From JAJYIW01 sp963781665 (GTDB lineage: Bacteria > Chloroflexota > Anaerolineae > Anaerolineales > Anaerolineaceae), in NCBI GenBank assembly GCA_963781665.1, contig CAWAGA010000002.1, positions 5,382,663 to 5,446,662 of the forward strand: 64,000 bases of DNA, written 5' to 3'. Both the position numbers and the translations under genes were made by a program. Below the pieces are notes generated by a model that made no database searches, was not told where the DNA came from, and saw nothing but the letters and a program-made list of their open reading frames with translations. Below are positions 33,022 to 44,434 of the stretch, piece by piece (within the stretch, counting starts at the first letter, position 1; the number at the start of each line of letters is the position of its first letter).

Positions 33022-36000
33022 CTACATCACAGGATCTTGAATTACGATGTAAGTGGTTTTTGTTGAACCATCTGGTTGGATAAAATCTAGACCTCGACCA
33101 AGAATTATTCTGGCTTGTTCTCCATTTAGGCGAGTTATTTCGATATAACGATCATGCTCTGCTGTATGCTTAAATCTTATTGAGCAATTAAATTTACTGG
33201 TCAATTCTTGTTCAGCTTTTTCCTGTTCTCTACTATCTGGCGCTTTCTTTGTATGAACAATCACTTCGTCCATGATATTATGTTGGGATGCCATTGATAT
33301 GTATTTCCCTAGCCGATTGACGATGTGTTCTCGGTCAAAAAGATATGGATCATGAACCAACATCTTCTTACATGGTTTAGCAAAAAAACTAGCAAAGAGG
33401 ATCTGCTCATTAATCTCAGACCTTGCAGCAGCTCTAACATTAATAACTTTCACATACTGTGGAGGGTTTAGATCCGCTTCATTAACTGGAGTTTTATGTA
33501 ATTTGTTCCAATCACTTGTAATTTTCATCACCGCTTCATGGTTTGTAGACGATAATAAATGTTTGGTACCGATCTGATTCTCCAGCACAATAATATTGTG
33601 TTCACCCTCACTGCGAATAATTCTTGCCTCCGGGTGATTGTGATCAACGATGACTTGCCATTCTGGAAGTTGTGCTATTTTCCAAACTTTAAGACCCTTA
33701 CTCATTAAAACCTGTAAGTGAGCTGCCAGACTGTACCCTTCTGGAGTTTGTTCCGGCAGATATTGAAGGTATAAATTGACATCACATCTTTTTTTGAGAA
33801 GATCTCCAAGTGTATCAAGCCAAGTATAATTTTCTCCCATTGGGTGGCGTAAATCCAATTTTGGAACCGCAATTACAATCGATTGTTTTGCATATCGGAT
33901 TTTCTCGAACAGCCAGTTTGCTGGATCTGAAGTTATAACTCTGACTGCCCCTGGAACGCCAATTTCAAGTGGTTTTAAGCTGGCAATCAATAAATCCAGG
34001 AACTCTAGAGCGGATTCTCTTTTTAGGTACTGATGGAAGAATTGATTATTGTAATCTCGCAAACAATGATAACAGCTGGTATCGGGTGCACAATCATTGC
34101 AATTTAATATCCGGCGTGCTTCCTCCAAGACAGCAATGAGGTTTTCCTGGATGCTTTTTACATGACCAGCTCCACCAGGAACATTGTCATAAAGAACGAT
34201 GGTTTGTTCCCACGAACCTCCTGAAATTCGTGGGAATAGAACGCCATCAATATCTCGACGTTCAATTTGTAGGCAATGGCTAGCACCATGAATAATGGCA
34301 TATAACAAGGACAGCCAGAAAGATTGGTCGCTCGGGGAGGGAATCTGGATATATTCATGACCCACAAAACGAATATGGAGTGTATTCGTGGTTTGAATAT
34401 GGCCAAGAGAAAGCTTTTCTTTTTGTCCAACATCCGAAAACAGGGAAAAAGCCTGAATCGGAAAAACAAAACCTTTGCCGAACTTACCTTCGTTCACATA
34501 TAGAAGTTTCCCTTTCTGATTGTATGCCAGATAAATAAATTTACTCTGCTCCTCTTCCTCAAGATTTTGCTCGGGGATTAATGCAGAACGCATCTGATTT
34601 GGTTCGATGTTTACGTATTGCCTGGCCGGTTTCCCACTCTTTGGGTCTGCAATAAAGCCATCTGGTTCAACAAATTTGCGAATTTTGGATTTTGGCCCCA
34701 GCGGCTCGTGACAAACAGGGCAATCACCCTCTGCCTGTGGCAGTGATACCCCAGCATCGTTGCTGATATCTAGGTGATGACAGTGTTCACAAATTCGATA
34801 CTCAAGCATTCTTGGGGTATCTTTCCAAAAGATTGGTCTAAGGCTTCGCCAGATTTTTTTATCAGCTACGATTTCTGATCCCGGTGCATATTCATTTATT
34901 GCCTGGCGCAAGTCGCGCTCCAAACGCAAATGCTCACTCAACCTTGCTTCTTTGGGAAGTAAAAGTTCAACAGTGTGAAGTGGGAATGAATAACTCGGTA
35001 AAACCCCATTGCTGCTCAGATAATCGATTAAATATCCGGATTTTCTCCCCTTCGATCCTCTCATCCGATCCAGCAAATTTCTATAATATCTTTGTTGACT
35101 TTCAACTTCTTGACTTGTCTGGGAATTCAATGCTGTATTACCAAGTTGATCTGCAAATTGTTGAATTTGCTCCCGATAATAACGTGTGATGGGTTGATAA
35201 TGTTCATCATTTAGCCTTCGTAAGTCGGTCAAAAAGTGATCGATACCATTATCAACCAGCGGCTTCAAGTCCTCAGGCAGTAAACGAGCATATTTTTGTA
35301 ATTGATTCTTGATTTCGTCACGCTCTGAATCAATCCATTCTTGTAAAAAGGTAGAATGAGGTTCTTCGGATAGGTTATTATCAAAAAAATCTCCGCAGAA
35401 CGAGAGCCTTTCAATGTCAATCCCTTGTCTCTTTCTGTATCGAAGGAACTGACTGAGTAAGATTGCATTTACATGCCGGTGTAAGATCAATTCATTTTCC
35501 AACATGATATTAGGAACCGTCACCCGGCCGCTAATGATTTCAATTGGGGCATCATAATATGCCTGATCGTGAGGCCGATCTGAAGCCCAAGTCAATATAA
35601 AGGCTGTTCCACTGGTGCGACGTCCTGCACGCCCAGCTCTCTGACGGTAGTTTGCTACCGTTGGCGGCACATTGCTCATGGCTACTGCCTGCAAATCCCC
35701 CAGATCAATGCCCATTTCAAAGGTGGTTGAGCAGCTCAAGGCATTGATATATCCTGCTTTAAAGTAATCCTGGTAATCTTTCCCTTTCTCGGAGTCGAGT
35801 TGAGCCGTGTGCTCTTCAACTCGAATGGGAATAAGCGGCTGGTGAAATAAGTTGTAATAGTAATTTTGGCTTTGAGCAGAGGTGATATCCACAGGCTCAA
35901 ATTCGCCACCACAGTGTGGATAAGGGCAGGGCATCAATGTTCCACGATAGGATAATCGCTGGCACTTTTTACATCGACACCATTTCTGATGACTATCGAA

Positions 36001-37041
36001 ATAAAAATGATTTGGATCAAGTTGAAAACCTTCTGTCGAAGAACCGATAAGCAATCCATCGACTTCAATCAACCAGTCCCAGATAGATGTAAGGGTTTTT
36101 ACTACGCCTTCGTCGGAGGAATCCATCCGATTAATCTCCAGAACCCGTTGGACGTATTGCCGCCTGAGCTGTCGGGGAGTGTCTCCGATCCAGCGTTCTT
36201 CCCCCGAACGTGGTTTTCCCTGACGAATGAAGTGCGGATTTCCCTTGTTAGTTCCAAACTCTGGATCGTCAGGAAAAATGCCAGTCGGTAGTTTAACTGC
36301 CTTTCGAAACCGAAGGTCATCCAAAAGGTGACCAACCAGTGCCGAGGACTGATCATTGGACAATCCGATTATTCTTCCTAAACTTGCAAAGTCCGGCAGA
36401 TCATCCTTTTGGAAATAGGACACCCCTACCAGTCCCATAAACTCTAATGATTGTCTGCTTCTCCGACCCGTCGTAAACTCTCCAAGAATTATTTTGGCCA
36501 TCCATATGGATGCTGATTTTCGTTGGTCGACCGAAAATGATGCTGAGGTGGACCGCCAATAATCGGATTCGGAGTCGTTTTGAATAATGCCTTTTTTCCA
36601 TGCAATTTCACCACTTTTTTTACTCAAGGTAAACAAGTTAGGTGCGGTATTATCACCCCATTCATCAGGTTGCAGGCATTGTTCAATTGCTTGGGGGATA
36701 ATGTGGCGATAATTTTGCTTATTGGATACATCTTGTAAAAATGCAGCAAACCGAGCCGCTCCTTGCCGGCTGTCATAAAAGGTAAGTAGTTTGCGACCTT
36801 CTCCGGGGAGTGATTTCTTTTTCAAATCCGTGGCGGTGGGCAGTTGGCGATAAAGCTCGTACGTTAAGTTTGCTAGAGGCCCAGTACCGCGGATTGTAAT
36901 CGGGGTGACGATTTCTGTTTCGTTTTTCGACTTAGAACGGCATCTTGGACACTCCTGTAGATCAGCTGTCGGAGCCAACTGTTCTACCTGTTGACCTTTT
37001 CTAGATTTTAATGATCTTCTGCTCAATATCAAAAAGTGCAA
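33022..37041 (-). pseudogene. druE: DruE-like helicase, C-terminal part after frameshift (helicase C, DUF1998, PLD-like)
   Basis: Continues the 37001-38884 frame. In order: a Cys pair (CPRCRSK), a helicase C-terminal domain (KLLTFYDSRQGAARFAAFLQ; SCSTTFEMGIDLGDLQAVAM; YRQRAGRAGRR), a zinc segment (CKKCQRLSYRG), a DUF1998/Zn-binding part (VPGGAGHVKSIQ, CAPDTSCYHCLRDYNNQF), and a C-terminal PLD/MIT_C-like domain (HDRYIEI, ILGRGLDFIQ). Helicase plus DUF1998 of this size is the hallmark of Druantia DruE. The two frames overlap at 37001-37041 around a T5 run; deleting one T joins them into one ~1,960-residue protein. A sequencing error cannot be excluded. Confidence 0.65.
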
Positions 37042-38884
37042 TAGAAGAGATACGATTTTGGCAATTACAGTGTGTCGTTAATTTTCCACAGTTCAAACAA
37101 ACATGGACTTCATTCTGATGAAATTTAGATAGGGTAGATGAATTTTCTTGGTCCTCTTCATTACCATTATTAACATCCACATTGTCTGCCAGGACGATAT
37201 TTTCTTCAACAGGTGACCAGGTAAAATACCGTTTTTCATTCCCTTCCACCAATTGTTCTACTGCGGGCAAATATTCACTGCTATGTGTTCGGAAGTGGGT
37301 AGCGATATATACCTGACCGCATTCACGACAAAGGTAGATGGGATACACCTGGGCGCCACAGCTTTCACAAAAGTTGGTGGGATTGCTATATAAGCGTGAC
37401 CACTTTGTGTTCGTGGCTGGATCTTTTCCTGAACAGCGCGGATTTAAACAAGCCCAGGTTCCTTGCGGTGGGCGAGCAAAAATATGATATTTAGCCGGTA
37501 GCAACGGCAGTTGATTTGGAGCAGGCCTAGCAACTGCACCGATTTCAATCAAACGATAAAGGGCCTTTGTTTGATCTTGCTGGTCAAAGCCCGGAAAAAT
37601 AAAACGTGCGGCATCATCAAAGAGTACGGGATGATCCTGTTGGATCATCCAATTCCGTAATTGCAAAAGGTTGGCATTTTTAGAGAGAACGCTAAATAGA
37701 TAACCCGGTAAATCGTCAAGATATCGGTCCACGAGAGAAAGAGCATCAGAATCGATGATTCCGATTTCAGCCATCCATAAGGCAACCTTTTCAACATCGG
37801 GCTTTTCTTTCTCCAATCCATCTTTTTCCGAATTTGTTTTCCGCATTTCTTCTAGCATTTTCTCAAAATCTGGATGTAGGTATGCTTCAGGCGGAACCGG
37901 TGAGGCAGATTGGTCAGGCTGATCAAAATGGTGCCTATCCTCGTCGCCAAAAATTACATCATCTTCCTGTAAATCTTCACAGAATAGTTTCTGTGCGAAA
38001 TCAGCGGCCACCGCAGGATTATCGTTAACCAAGGTCGCGCTAGTTGCAATGCATAACATGTCCCCAGGTTGTTTCTCTAATCTTTGTTTTAAACGCCTGA
38101 TGAGCATAGCCACTTCAATTCCCTGAGCGCCGGTGTAGGTATGCGCCTCATCTAGAACAAGAAACTTCCATAGACCTGTACTGAAAAGGATCGAATCCTC
38201 GGGGCGGAGGAGTAAATATTCCAGCATGGCGTAATTTGTGATCAGGATCTGAGGAATCTTGCCCTCTATACGAATTTCTTCGCGGCTAATGACTTCGTTT
38301 GGCAGGAAGCGCTCGTCTCGCTCAGCCTGGTTGGGCAATTCACTCGTGAAGCGCCCGAAAGTGATTGAAGTGCCTTTCAGCATCACCCGCAAGCGTTCCA
38401 TCTGGTCATTAACTAGCGCATTAAGAGGGTACACCAACAAGGCGCGTACACCAGGGGTATCATCCTCAAGCAAATCGTTGACAATAGGAATTGAAAAACA
38501 TTCAGTTTTACCACTGCCTGTTCCTGAAGAAATTACGATGCTTTTATTCTCGACACATAATTTTTTTATCGCCTTCGCTTGATGCGAATAGAGAAGCGCA
38601 TCAAGTGGGATCGGTTCAGGTTTGGGAAGAGAAAAACAGGGCATTGACAATATTTTTTTTGACAATACACCTTGATCACATAAGTCCATTAGACTTGCGT
38701 TGCGAACGTATGGATAAATTAATTCCAAGAACGGACCTGTAAATAAAGCCCTGGGATATTCAAAGCTTTCACGGATTTTTCTTGCCAACTCTGGCTCATT
38801 ACCGTCTTTGTTGGCATCAAATGTGGTCATCAAGTAATCAACCAGAGCTTGTTTGAGGGCTTGCGTAATTTTTACTGCGTTCAT
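37001..38884 (-). pseudogene. druE: DruE-like helicase, N-terminal part before frameshift (DEAD/DEAH)
   Basis: 627 residues. Q-motif-like LLYSHQAKAIKKL, Walker A SSGTGSGKTE, LLVYPLNALVNDQMERLR, TNYAMLEYLLLRP, DEAH box VLDEAHTYTGAQ and SAT motif ATSATL: an Lhr/DruE-type SF2 helicase N-half. It ends with CLNCGKLTTHCNC, half of a zinc-binding cluster whose other CxxC is read in the next frame, so the break lies inside one domain. Starts 15 bp after the DruH-like gene, with AAGGAAG before the ATG. Confidence 0.65.
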
Positions 38885-38899
38885 TACTTCCTTACTTTC

Positions 38900-41800
38900 C
38901 TATGAAATTGCATGCACATAAAAAAGTTCCGCCCAGGCAATAGACCATTCGAGCATTTTTGGACAACCCTGTGCCGTATTTCTCAAAATATCCACCAGAA
39001 TGCTTTCTGAAATACCAAGATTGGCCAATAAATTGCTGTAAACCTGAGGCTGATTGGCTTTTAGTCGTAACACCATCGCCAGGGATAAAACGTTCCCAGG
39101 AATGTTAAAAGGGCTAGTCGCTGCATACACGTACTTCATCAGTCGTTGCATTGCGTTGAAGGCTGGCTGATTTGGGCACTCATCTTCGATGAACTGATCC
39201 AATCGGTCAATTTCATTCGAATACTCCAGTAACTTTTGAGTTGCTGGTAGTTGCAGGTGCTCAAAGAGGTCACTTACTGCGAGGCCATAATCAATATTCT
39301 TAAATAAATTTATCGGTTGTTCCAAGTCACCGTAAATCGACCTGATTTTTCCTTCAATTAAGAATTGCATGTAATTATTAAAAACCACCTCTTTTGCCCA
39401 ATAAGCGTGCTGGAGGGGTTTGTCTTTATATTGTGTAAAGCTTACCTCAACAATATTCTGATTGTCATAAACTGTATCAATAAATTGCTCATTTAGTTTT
39501 CGCTCAAAGCCATGCAGGTGCAACCGAACCAAGCTTGGTGGAAGTTTTAAATAAGTACCATCCTTAGAAGCGACGATTGTTCCGCAATCTCTACATTGAT
39601 ATGCGGGCCATAAATCGTCCTGATCTAATTCGCTGAAAAATTTTACATTCTGATCTTGAGAGATCCCCATCCACAATTCGGAATAATCCGGATCTTTCCC
39701 TGGCCTCCAGGAGGCAGAAATTCGCATTTTTTCTTCAGAGAGCTTTAGTTCGATATATCCTCTACCTGCTCTCCCACCATAAGCAACTTTTTCTGGGAAG
39801 ACGTGTAAAATCCTTCGGTGATTCTTAGTCGTAAACCTGAGTGGGTACATCAGCACAGCCCAGGAAGGCAATAAACGTTTGAGTCCATCGTTCCAACGTG
39901 TATTTGTAAGCCATTCATCTGGTGTATGAATCAGTTGTAATTGTTCAATTGCAGGTGTTATAAGTAGCTTGTCATAACTCCGGTTGAGCAGTTCCCGGCT
40001 CGTCGCGGTTATTACTCTGAAAAGATGCTCAGAAGAACCATAATTATCAAAAACCTGGACATTTGTGTTGTTTTCTTTGATTGGTTCTGGTTCTTCATCA
40101 ACTTGGAATGAGGCAGAAGAGTGAATAAGCGTATCAAAAAGGAGGACATCAATCCGAAATTGACCCGGATTCAAGTCCACCTGAAAAGTAAGAGTATCTT
40201 CGAGTACTTCAATGACAGATAGGTTTTCAGGCTTTGACTGGTTCGAAGTATGACGAACTTGAATTGTATAGGCACCGCGAAGTTTCCGGACTTGTGTCAA
40301 TGAAATTTCTAACTCAGGCCTCACATAGTTGACGTTGGTAATTTCAACGTTCAGTTTTCTATAGTAATCAAAGAGTTTCCAGGTATAACCGCGAATAGCG
40401 ATTGAAACGCTAGACTTCGCTAGATTATCTTCAAAAAGCATATCTCGTACTTCGGTTTCCAATAGATTTGCTTGATACTCACCTTTGGCGTTCAATCGTG
40501 TGTATCGCTGTTTCCCCAACTCTCCTACAATCCAGGAAAATTCCTCTTTCGGTCGACCGCGCACCTGCAACATAACGGTTTTTGCTTGGTCTTCAAACAC
40601 CTGGCTCTTATCTCCACCTCCCTCTATCCAGGCTGAAACCCGATCAATATTCCATTTGAAATGAATCAGTGAACCCTGCCATAATAAATCAAATCGGCAA
40701 TGTGGGTTCCTGATCAATTTCCATTCGATCCTCACTGTATTTCCCTCAGTGATGATTTTGCTCTTCTCATCAGGAGTGGGGACAACCTGTCCTTCAGAAA
40801 CTCCACCGATGGTCACCTGAAGCGGGTTGAGGGGAGAGTAACAATCGTCCGGGCTTGGCCCAATGATTTCAACATCTTCAGGCAACCAAGCAAATTGAAC
40901 CGGCTCTTCAAGCAGCGACTTCATGTTGTGCAGGAGGCTAATACTATAAACTCCTGATTGCTCTAGAAACGGCGTTAAATCTACTTCACAAAGATTTTCA
41001 TCTATCCTCATCTTGCCCTGGCTCATCAGGTCTGTTAATAAGATGGATTGTAAAAACTTGCCATTACGGTGAATCAACAACCATGTTCGCCGAAGGTGAT
41101 GGGAATCAGGGTTAATTGAAAACAAGAAATTGATATTTGGCGAGAGGAAAATCGGGGGAATGTCTGCCGACAGTCCTGGAACTTTTTCTATTCCACGGAG
41201 AAATGGGTTGATCTGCTGTTGATCTTCAGTCCCCTCAAATACTAAGGATTTTTCACCGAGATGAACCGTTACCGGGAGCTGAACAGTGTATATTCCCGCC
41301 TGGATGAAACCGGAATCCCGCAAACGGTAAGGTATGTTCAGAGAACTTGCCTGAACCTTATTTCCAGCGCTGTCAGTAATATGAATATCTTCACTAGAAA
41401 CGATCATCCATGAGCCATCGGAATCGATCTGTTCTTTCTGGACGCCGACATTTCTTTGAGGATTCACGCGGAAAAAAAGTACTGGCTTTTGTAGTAGCGG
41501 TACAGTGCGTTCAAAAATTACTTGGCGGAACTGGCTCTGTTTAGGTTCATCAAGATCAAAATTTTCAGAAAGAACCAGAATGCTGCCATCCAAAGGGCCT
41601 TCCGCCGGAATTCTTATTGGGTCAACCTCCCAGTCGCCCGACTTCATCTTCCATGGATAGATCTTAAATAGAACTTCATTTCCTTTTAGGTACTTCGCAT
41701 CTTTTTCAGCCCATGTTACGCTATCAGGTTTATCGTTCTGGCTAGACCGAATATTGGAAAGGTTGAGAATGATGTCATCACCCTCAAGATCCCAGAGCCA

Positions 41801-43645
41801 TTCTAACCGTGGTGTGATTCTTCGAAGTTTCACAATATGAGATTGGTCATCGATTAGCTTTTTGTAAATAACCTCCCAAAGAGATTTCTCGATGGATGAA
41901 CTCATAACCGATTCAACCGCTTCTGTTTGCTCTACCTCGTGGAACAGCCTTATCGCATTTGACATACGAGCTATCAGACGAGCAGCTGTATCTTTTGTTT
42001 CCTCGCCGCGGATAAAATTTCTCAACCGTCTGGGAACATAATCCAAAGATTTCTCATATTGCAGAATCATTGGTAATTTTTCTGCTGGATATTGCAGAAT
42101 ACTCTCAAAGTTATTCACCAGCCATTCAGCGAAATAATTTTGCAAGTAACTTGGTATGATGGCATGCTGATAGACTGGTCGAACGACATCGCCTTGATTT
42201 TGAATAGTGAAGGAAAGGTTAAGGCTGCGATGCAAATACTCGCGACTGTAGGCAAAAAGCTGCCGGCAAATATTCTGAAAATACTGAGACGGTTCGCATC
42301 CCCAAACCTGCTGCGCAAAAGGTTTCCAAAACTCTCTGGCTTCAGTATCAGAATACCGGGCGCAAAAAACCATACTTACTGAAAACAGGGTGGGCAATGT
42401 ACAACGGGGATTAATCTTCCCATTTTTTCGGGCATTTAGGCGCAGATATTCAATCAACTTCTTATAGGCGTTTTCTGAAAAAGGCATTTCGCCAATGTAT
42501 TCATATCGTTTCAGGGCTTCAAAGAAATGTTTTTCAAGTTGATTTATTTCCAGATTAAAAATATCATCCAGGTCATCTGCCTCAAGTTTCCGAATGAATG
42601 CATCCACATCTGGTTTTTCCTCGGTAAGCTCATAGACTAACATGGCCCATCTATCGAAAGGAGATTGCGTGCTTTTCTTTCGCGTTTTTTCTCTGTCTTT
42701 CCTTGCCTCACGAGGTACCGAAGATTTTGGGCTTAAAACACCTGAACCTTCGACTTCAACTTCGCCATAAGCATCATCTTCATATCCACCAGTCTCGTCT
42801 TCTATACCTTCTTCGTCCTCGAAATTATCTTCAACGTCCGGTTTTTCATCTTTATCAATTTCAATGATCGGTAATTCATCAATTGTTTCGGAACCTTCTT
42901 CACTGGCTGCTTTGGCTATTTCCAGTTCGCTTAAATCTACCGGGGGAATCTCATCACCAACTTCCGAAATCACCAGCTCTATATCATTTGAATTAGGGTC
43001 TCCTTTTTCCACTATCATGCCTGTTTTTTGCTCGATCAACTGTGATGACGGTTCCTCTACATCAATAACCTGCGATTCGGCATGTTGGAGATCAGTACCT
43101 TCTTCATTGATGGTCTCGCGTAACTTCACCTCGGTTGATTGTTGCTCAGTCTCATTGAAATTTGTGATGTTGATATTTTCTGGCTCGTCCAGGTCGGGCG
43201 CCGGCCTTTCAACGTCCATAATGGGTGCTTCGATAACTTGTGGATCACTGAACTCAATATCAGTTGGTACGTATCCGTGGTCTTCTACTCCCTCAACTAC
43301 TTCTACTTCCAATTCGAGTGGCAGCGACGTAGGTTCTTGCACATCTGCGGGTTTATAGTCATCCGGCGCTGCAGGTAGCGGCTCGCGCCCTTCAAATACA
43401 CTGTCTTCGGTTACTACCGACTTGACAGGTTCCAATTCAGGTTTCTTATGCACTCCATTTGCGTTATTCGCCGGTGGAGCAGCAGGTGGAATTCTTAACG
43501 GATGAGTTCCAATAGGATGAACATCACCAGTCCGAGGTTGGGTGGGTTTTGCATCGCTACGGTTCAATAATTTGTGGTATTTTTCAGGGAAAAATAACTT
43601 TGCTACTGTTTTGATTAGCTTCGTAAAAAAATCAAACAATTTCAT
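38900..43645 (-). CDS. druH: DruH-like large protein of Druantia type III-like system
   Basis: 1,581 residues, intact. N-terminal amphipathic segment (MKLFDFFTKLIKTVAKLFFP), then ~260 residues of very acidic, low-complexity sequence (about 70-330, e.g. DNFEDEEGIEDETGGYEDD) and a basic patch. The rest is a long globular part with helical (330-560) and beta-rich regions and one Cys pair (QCRDCG) near 1,330. No enzymatic motif was found. Type III Druantia consists of DruH followed by DruE; position, size and the adjacent DruE-like helicase support this reading, but I cannot align it to a known DruH, so the name is tentative. Confidence 0.5.
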   Translation of the reverse strand: MKLFDFFTKLIKTVAKLFFPEKYHKLLNRSDAKPTQPRTGDVHPIGTHPLRIPPAAPPANNANGVHKKPELEPVKSVVTEDSVFEGREPLPAAPDDYKPADVQEPTSLPLELEVEVVEGVEDHGYVPTDIEFSDPQVIEAPIMDVERPAPDLDEPENINITNFNETEQQSTEVKLRETINEEGTDLQHAESQVIDVEEPSSQLIEQKTGMIVEKGDPNSNDIELVISEVGDEIPPVDLSELEIAKAASEEGSETIDELPIIEIDKDEKPDVEDNFEDEEGIEDETGGYEDDAYGEVEVEGSGVLSPKSSVPREARKDREKTRKKSTQSPFDRWAMLVYELTEEKPDVDAFIRKLEADDLDDIFNLEINQLEKHFFEALKRYEYIGEMPFSENAYKKLIEYLRLNARKNGKINPRCTLPTLFSVSMVFCARYSDTEAREFWKPFAQQVWGCEPSQYFQNICRQLFAYSREYLHRSLNLSFTIQNQGDVVRPVYQHAIIPSYLQNYFAEWLVNNFESILQYPAEKLPMILQYEKSLDYVPRRLRNFIRGEETKDTAARLIARMSNAIRLFHEVEQTEAVESVMSSSIEKSLWEVIYKKLIDDQSHIVKLRRITPRLEWLWDLEGDDIILNLSNIRSSQNDKPDSVTWAEKDAKYLKGNEVLFKIYPWKMKSGDWEVDPIRIPAEGPLDGSILVLSENFDLDEPKQSQFRQVIFERTVPLLQKPVLFFRVNPQRNVGVQKEQIDSDGSWMIVSSEDIHITDSAGNKVQASSLNIPYRLRDSGFIQAGIYTVQLPVTVHLGEKSLVFEGTEDQQQINPFLRGIEKVPGLSADIPPIFLSPNINFLFSINPDSHHLRRTWLLIHRNGKFLQSILLTDLMSQGKMRIDENLCEVDLTPFLEQSGVYSISLLHNMKSLLEEPVQFAWLPEDVEIIGPSPDDCYSPLNPLQVTIGGVSEGQVVPTPDEKSKIITEGNTVRIEWKLIRNPHCRFDLLWQGSLIHFKWNIDRVSAWIEGGGDKSQVFEDQAKTVMLQVRGRPKEEFSWIVGELGKQRYTRLNAKGEYQANLLETEVRDMLFEDNLAKSSVSIAIRGYTWKLFDYYRKLNVEITNVNYVRPELEISLTQVRKLRGAYTIQVRHTSNQSKPENLSVIEVLEDTLTFQVDLNPGQFRIDVLLFDTLIHSSASFQVDEEPEPIKENNTNVQVFDNYGSSEHLFRVITATSRELLNRSYDKLLITPAIEQLQLIHTPDEWLTNTRWNDGLKRLLPSWAVLMYPLRFTTKNHRRILHVFPEKVAYGGRAGRGYIELKLSEEKMRISASWRPGKDPDYSELWMGISQDQNVKFFSELDQDDLWPAYQCRDCGTIVASKDGTYLKLPPSLVRLHLHGFERKLNEQFIDTVYDNQNIVEVSFTQYKDKPLQHAYWAKEVVFNNYMQFLIEGKIRSIYGDLEQPINLFKNIDYGLAVSDLFEHLQLPATQKLLEYSNEIDRLDQFIEDECPNQPAFNAMQRLMKYVYAATSPFNIPGNVLSLAMVLRLKANQPQVYSNLLANLGISESILVDILRNTAQGCPKMLEWSIAWAELFYVHAIS

Positions 43646-43939
43646 CCCCCCTCCCTCACTCGTTTATTCAATATTAGTCCTGTATTCATGCTGTTATGAT
43701 GATAATAATTACATTTAACGAAAGGCTTCTCGAGTTTGTTTTGGCTGATATTTTCCTATTACAGGGAACCTACTTTAATTATACTCAAATGAATATTAAT
43801 CGCATCCCCGCTGGTCTACACATCTTGGTGTCCTCGTAAATGAGAGTACCCTCAACATGAAGACAGTATTAAAGAGTTCCATCTGAAGTATTACCAGAGA
43901 AACATCTTACCTGATAAATTATTCCAATATCCTTTCTGG
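43646..43939. other. Gene-free interval before the DruH-like gene
   Basis: About 290 bp, AT-rich, holding the promoter region of the DruH-like gene and the downstream end of the PIN gene. No RNA, repeat or open frame of note was seen. Confidence 0.4.
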
Positions 43940-44434
43940 TCAAGATGACCAACGATCAAAACGCTTTTGACATTCACCATCTGGCAGTCTTGCCCCTTGA
44001 TCGAGCATTTCCCGGAGGGCAATAGCTGCCTGGTATTCTTTAAGAACATGGTGGATCACCATTTCATCCAATATCCATAGCACCCCGTGAACCGGTACCT
44101 CCTGCGCTTTGGCAAGTTCATTAAGGCTTCGGTCACCGGTCACCAAACTTGCATCCAATGCCCTGGCAAGTAATAAAGCAGCCAGATCGATGGCTGATAA
44201 TTGGTGATGGATTTGCCGTAATCGGACTAATTCGAGCACATATTCAGGTTCAAGACCATAAGTTTGCAATCCCAGATCGTGAAGGTGTGCCCACCCAGGA
44301 TGTATAAACTCTCCGACCGCAAAATCGGTGGTGAAGAATTGGTATGGAAGACGGAAAACATCGGCTAAAATCTTGCCGTTCTCGAGGTCGATCCAAATAT
44401 TCGTATCAGTTACCAGAACGGATGGCAAGGTCAT
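43940..44434 (-). CDS. PIN-domain toxin-like protein
   Basis: 164 residues. PIN/DUF3368-type pattern: VLVTDTNIWIDLENG at the start, FAVGEFIHPG, LSAIDLAALLLARALDASLV, TGDRSLNELA. Conserved acidic residues for Mg-dependent RNase activity are present. Its first codons overlap the end of the XRE-ImmA gene by 29 bp, so the two are co-translated. ImmA-type proteins paired with PIN proteins are a known toxin-antitoxin-like arrangement. Confidence 0.75.
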   Translation of the reverse strand: MTLPSVLVTDTNIWIDLENGKILADVFRLPYQFFTTDFAVGEFIHPGWAHLHDLGLQTYGLEPEYVLELVRLRQIHHQLSAIDLAALLLARALDASLVTGDRSLNELAKAQEVPVHGVLWILDEMVIHHVLKEYQAAIALREMLDQGARLPDGECQKRFDRWSS

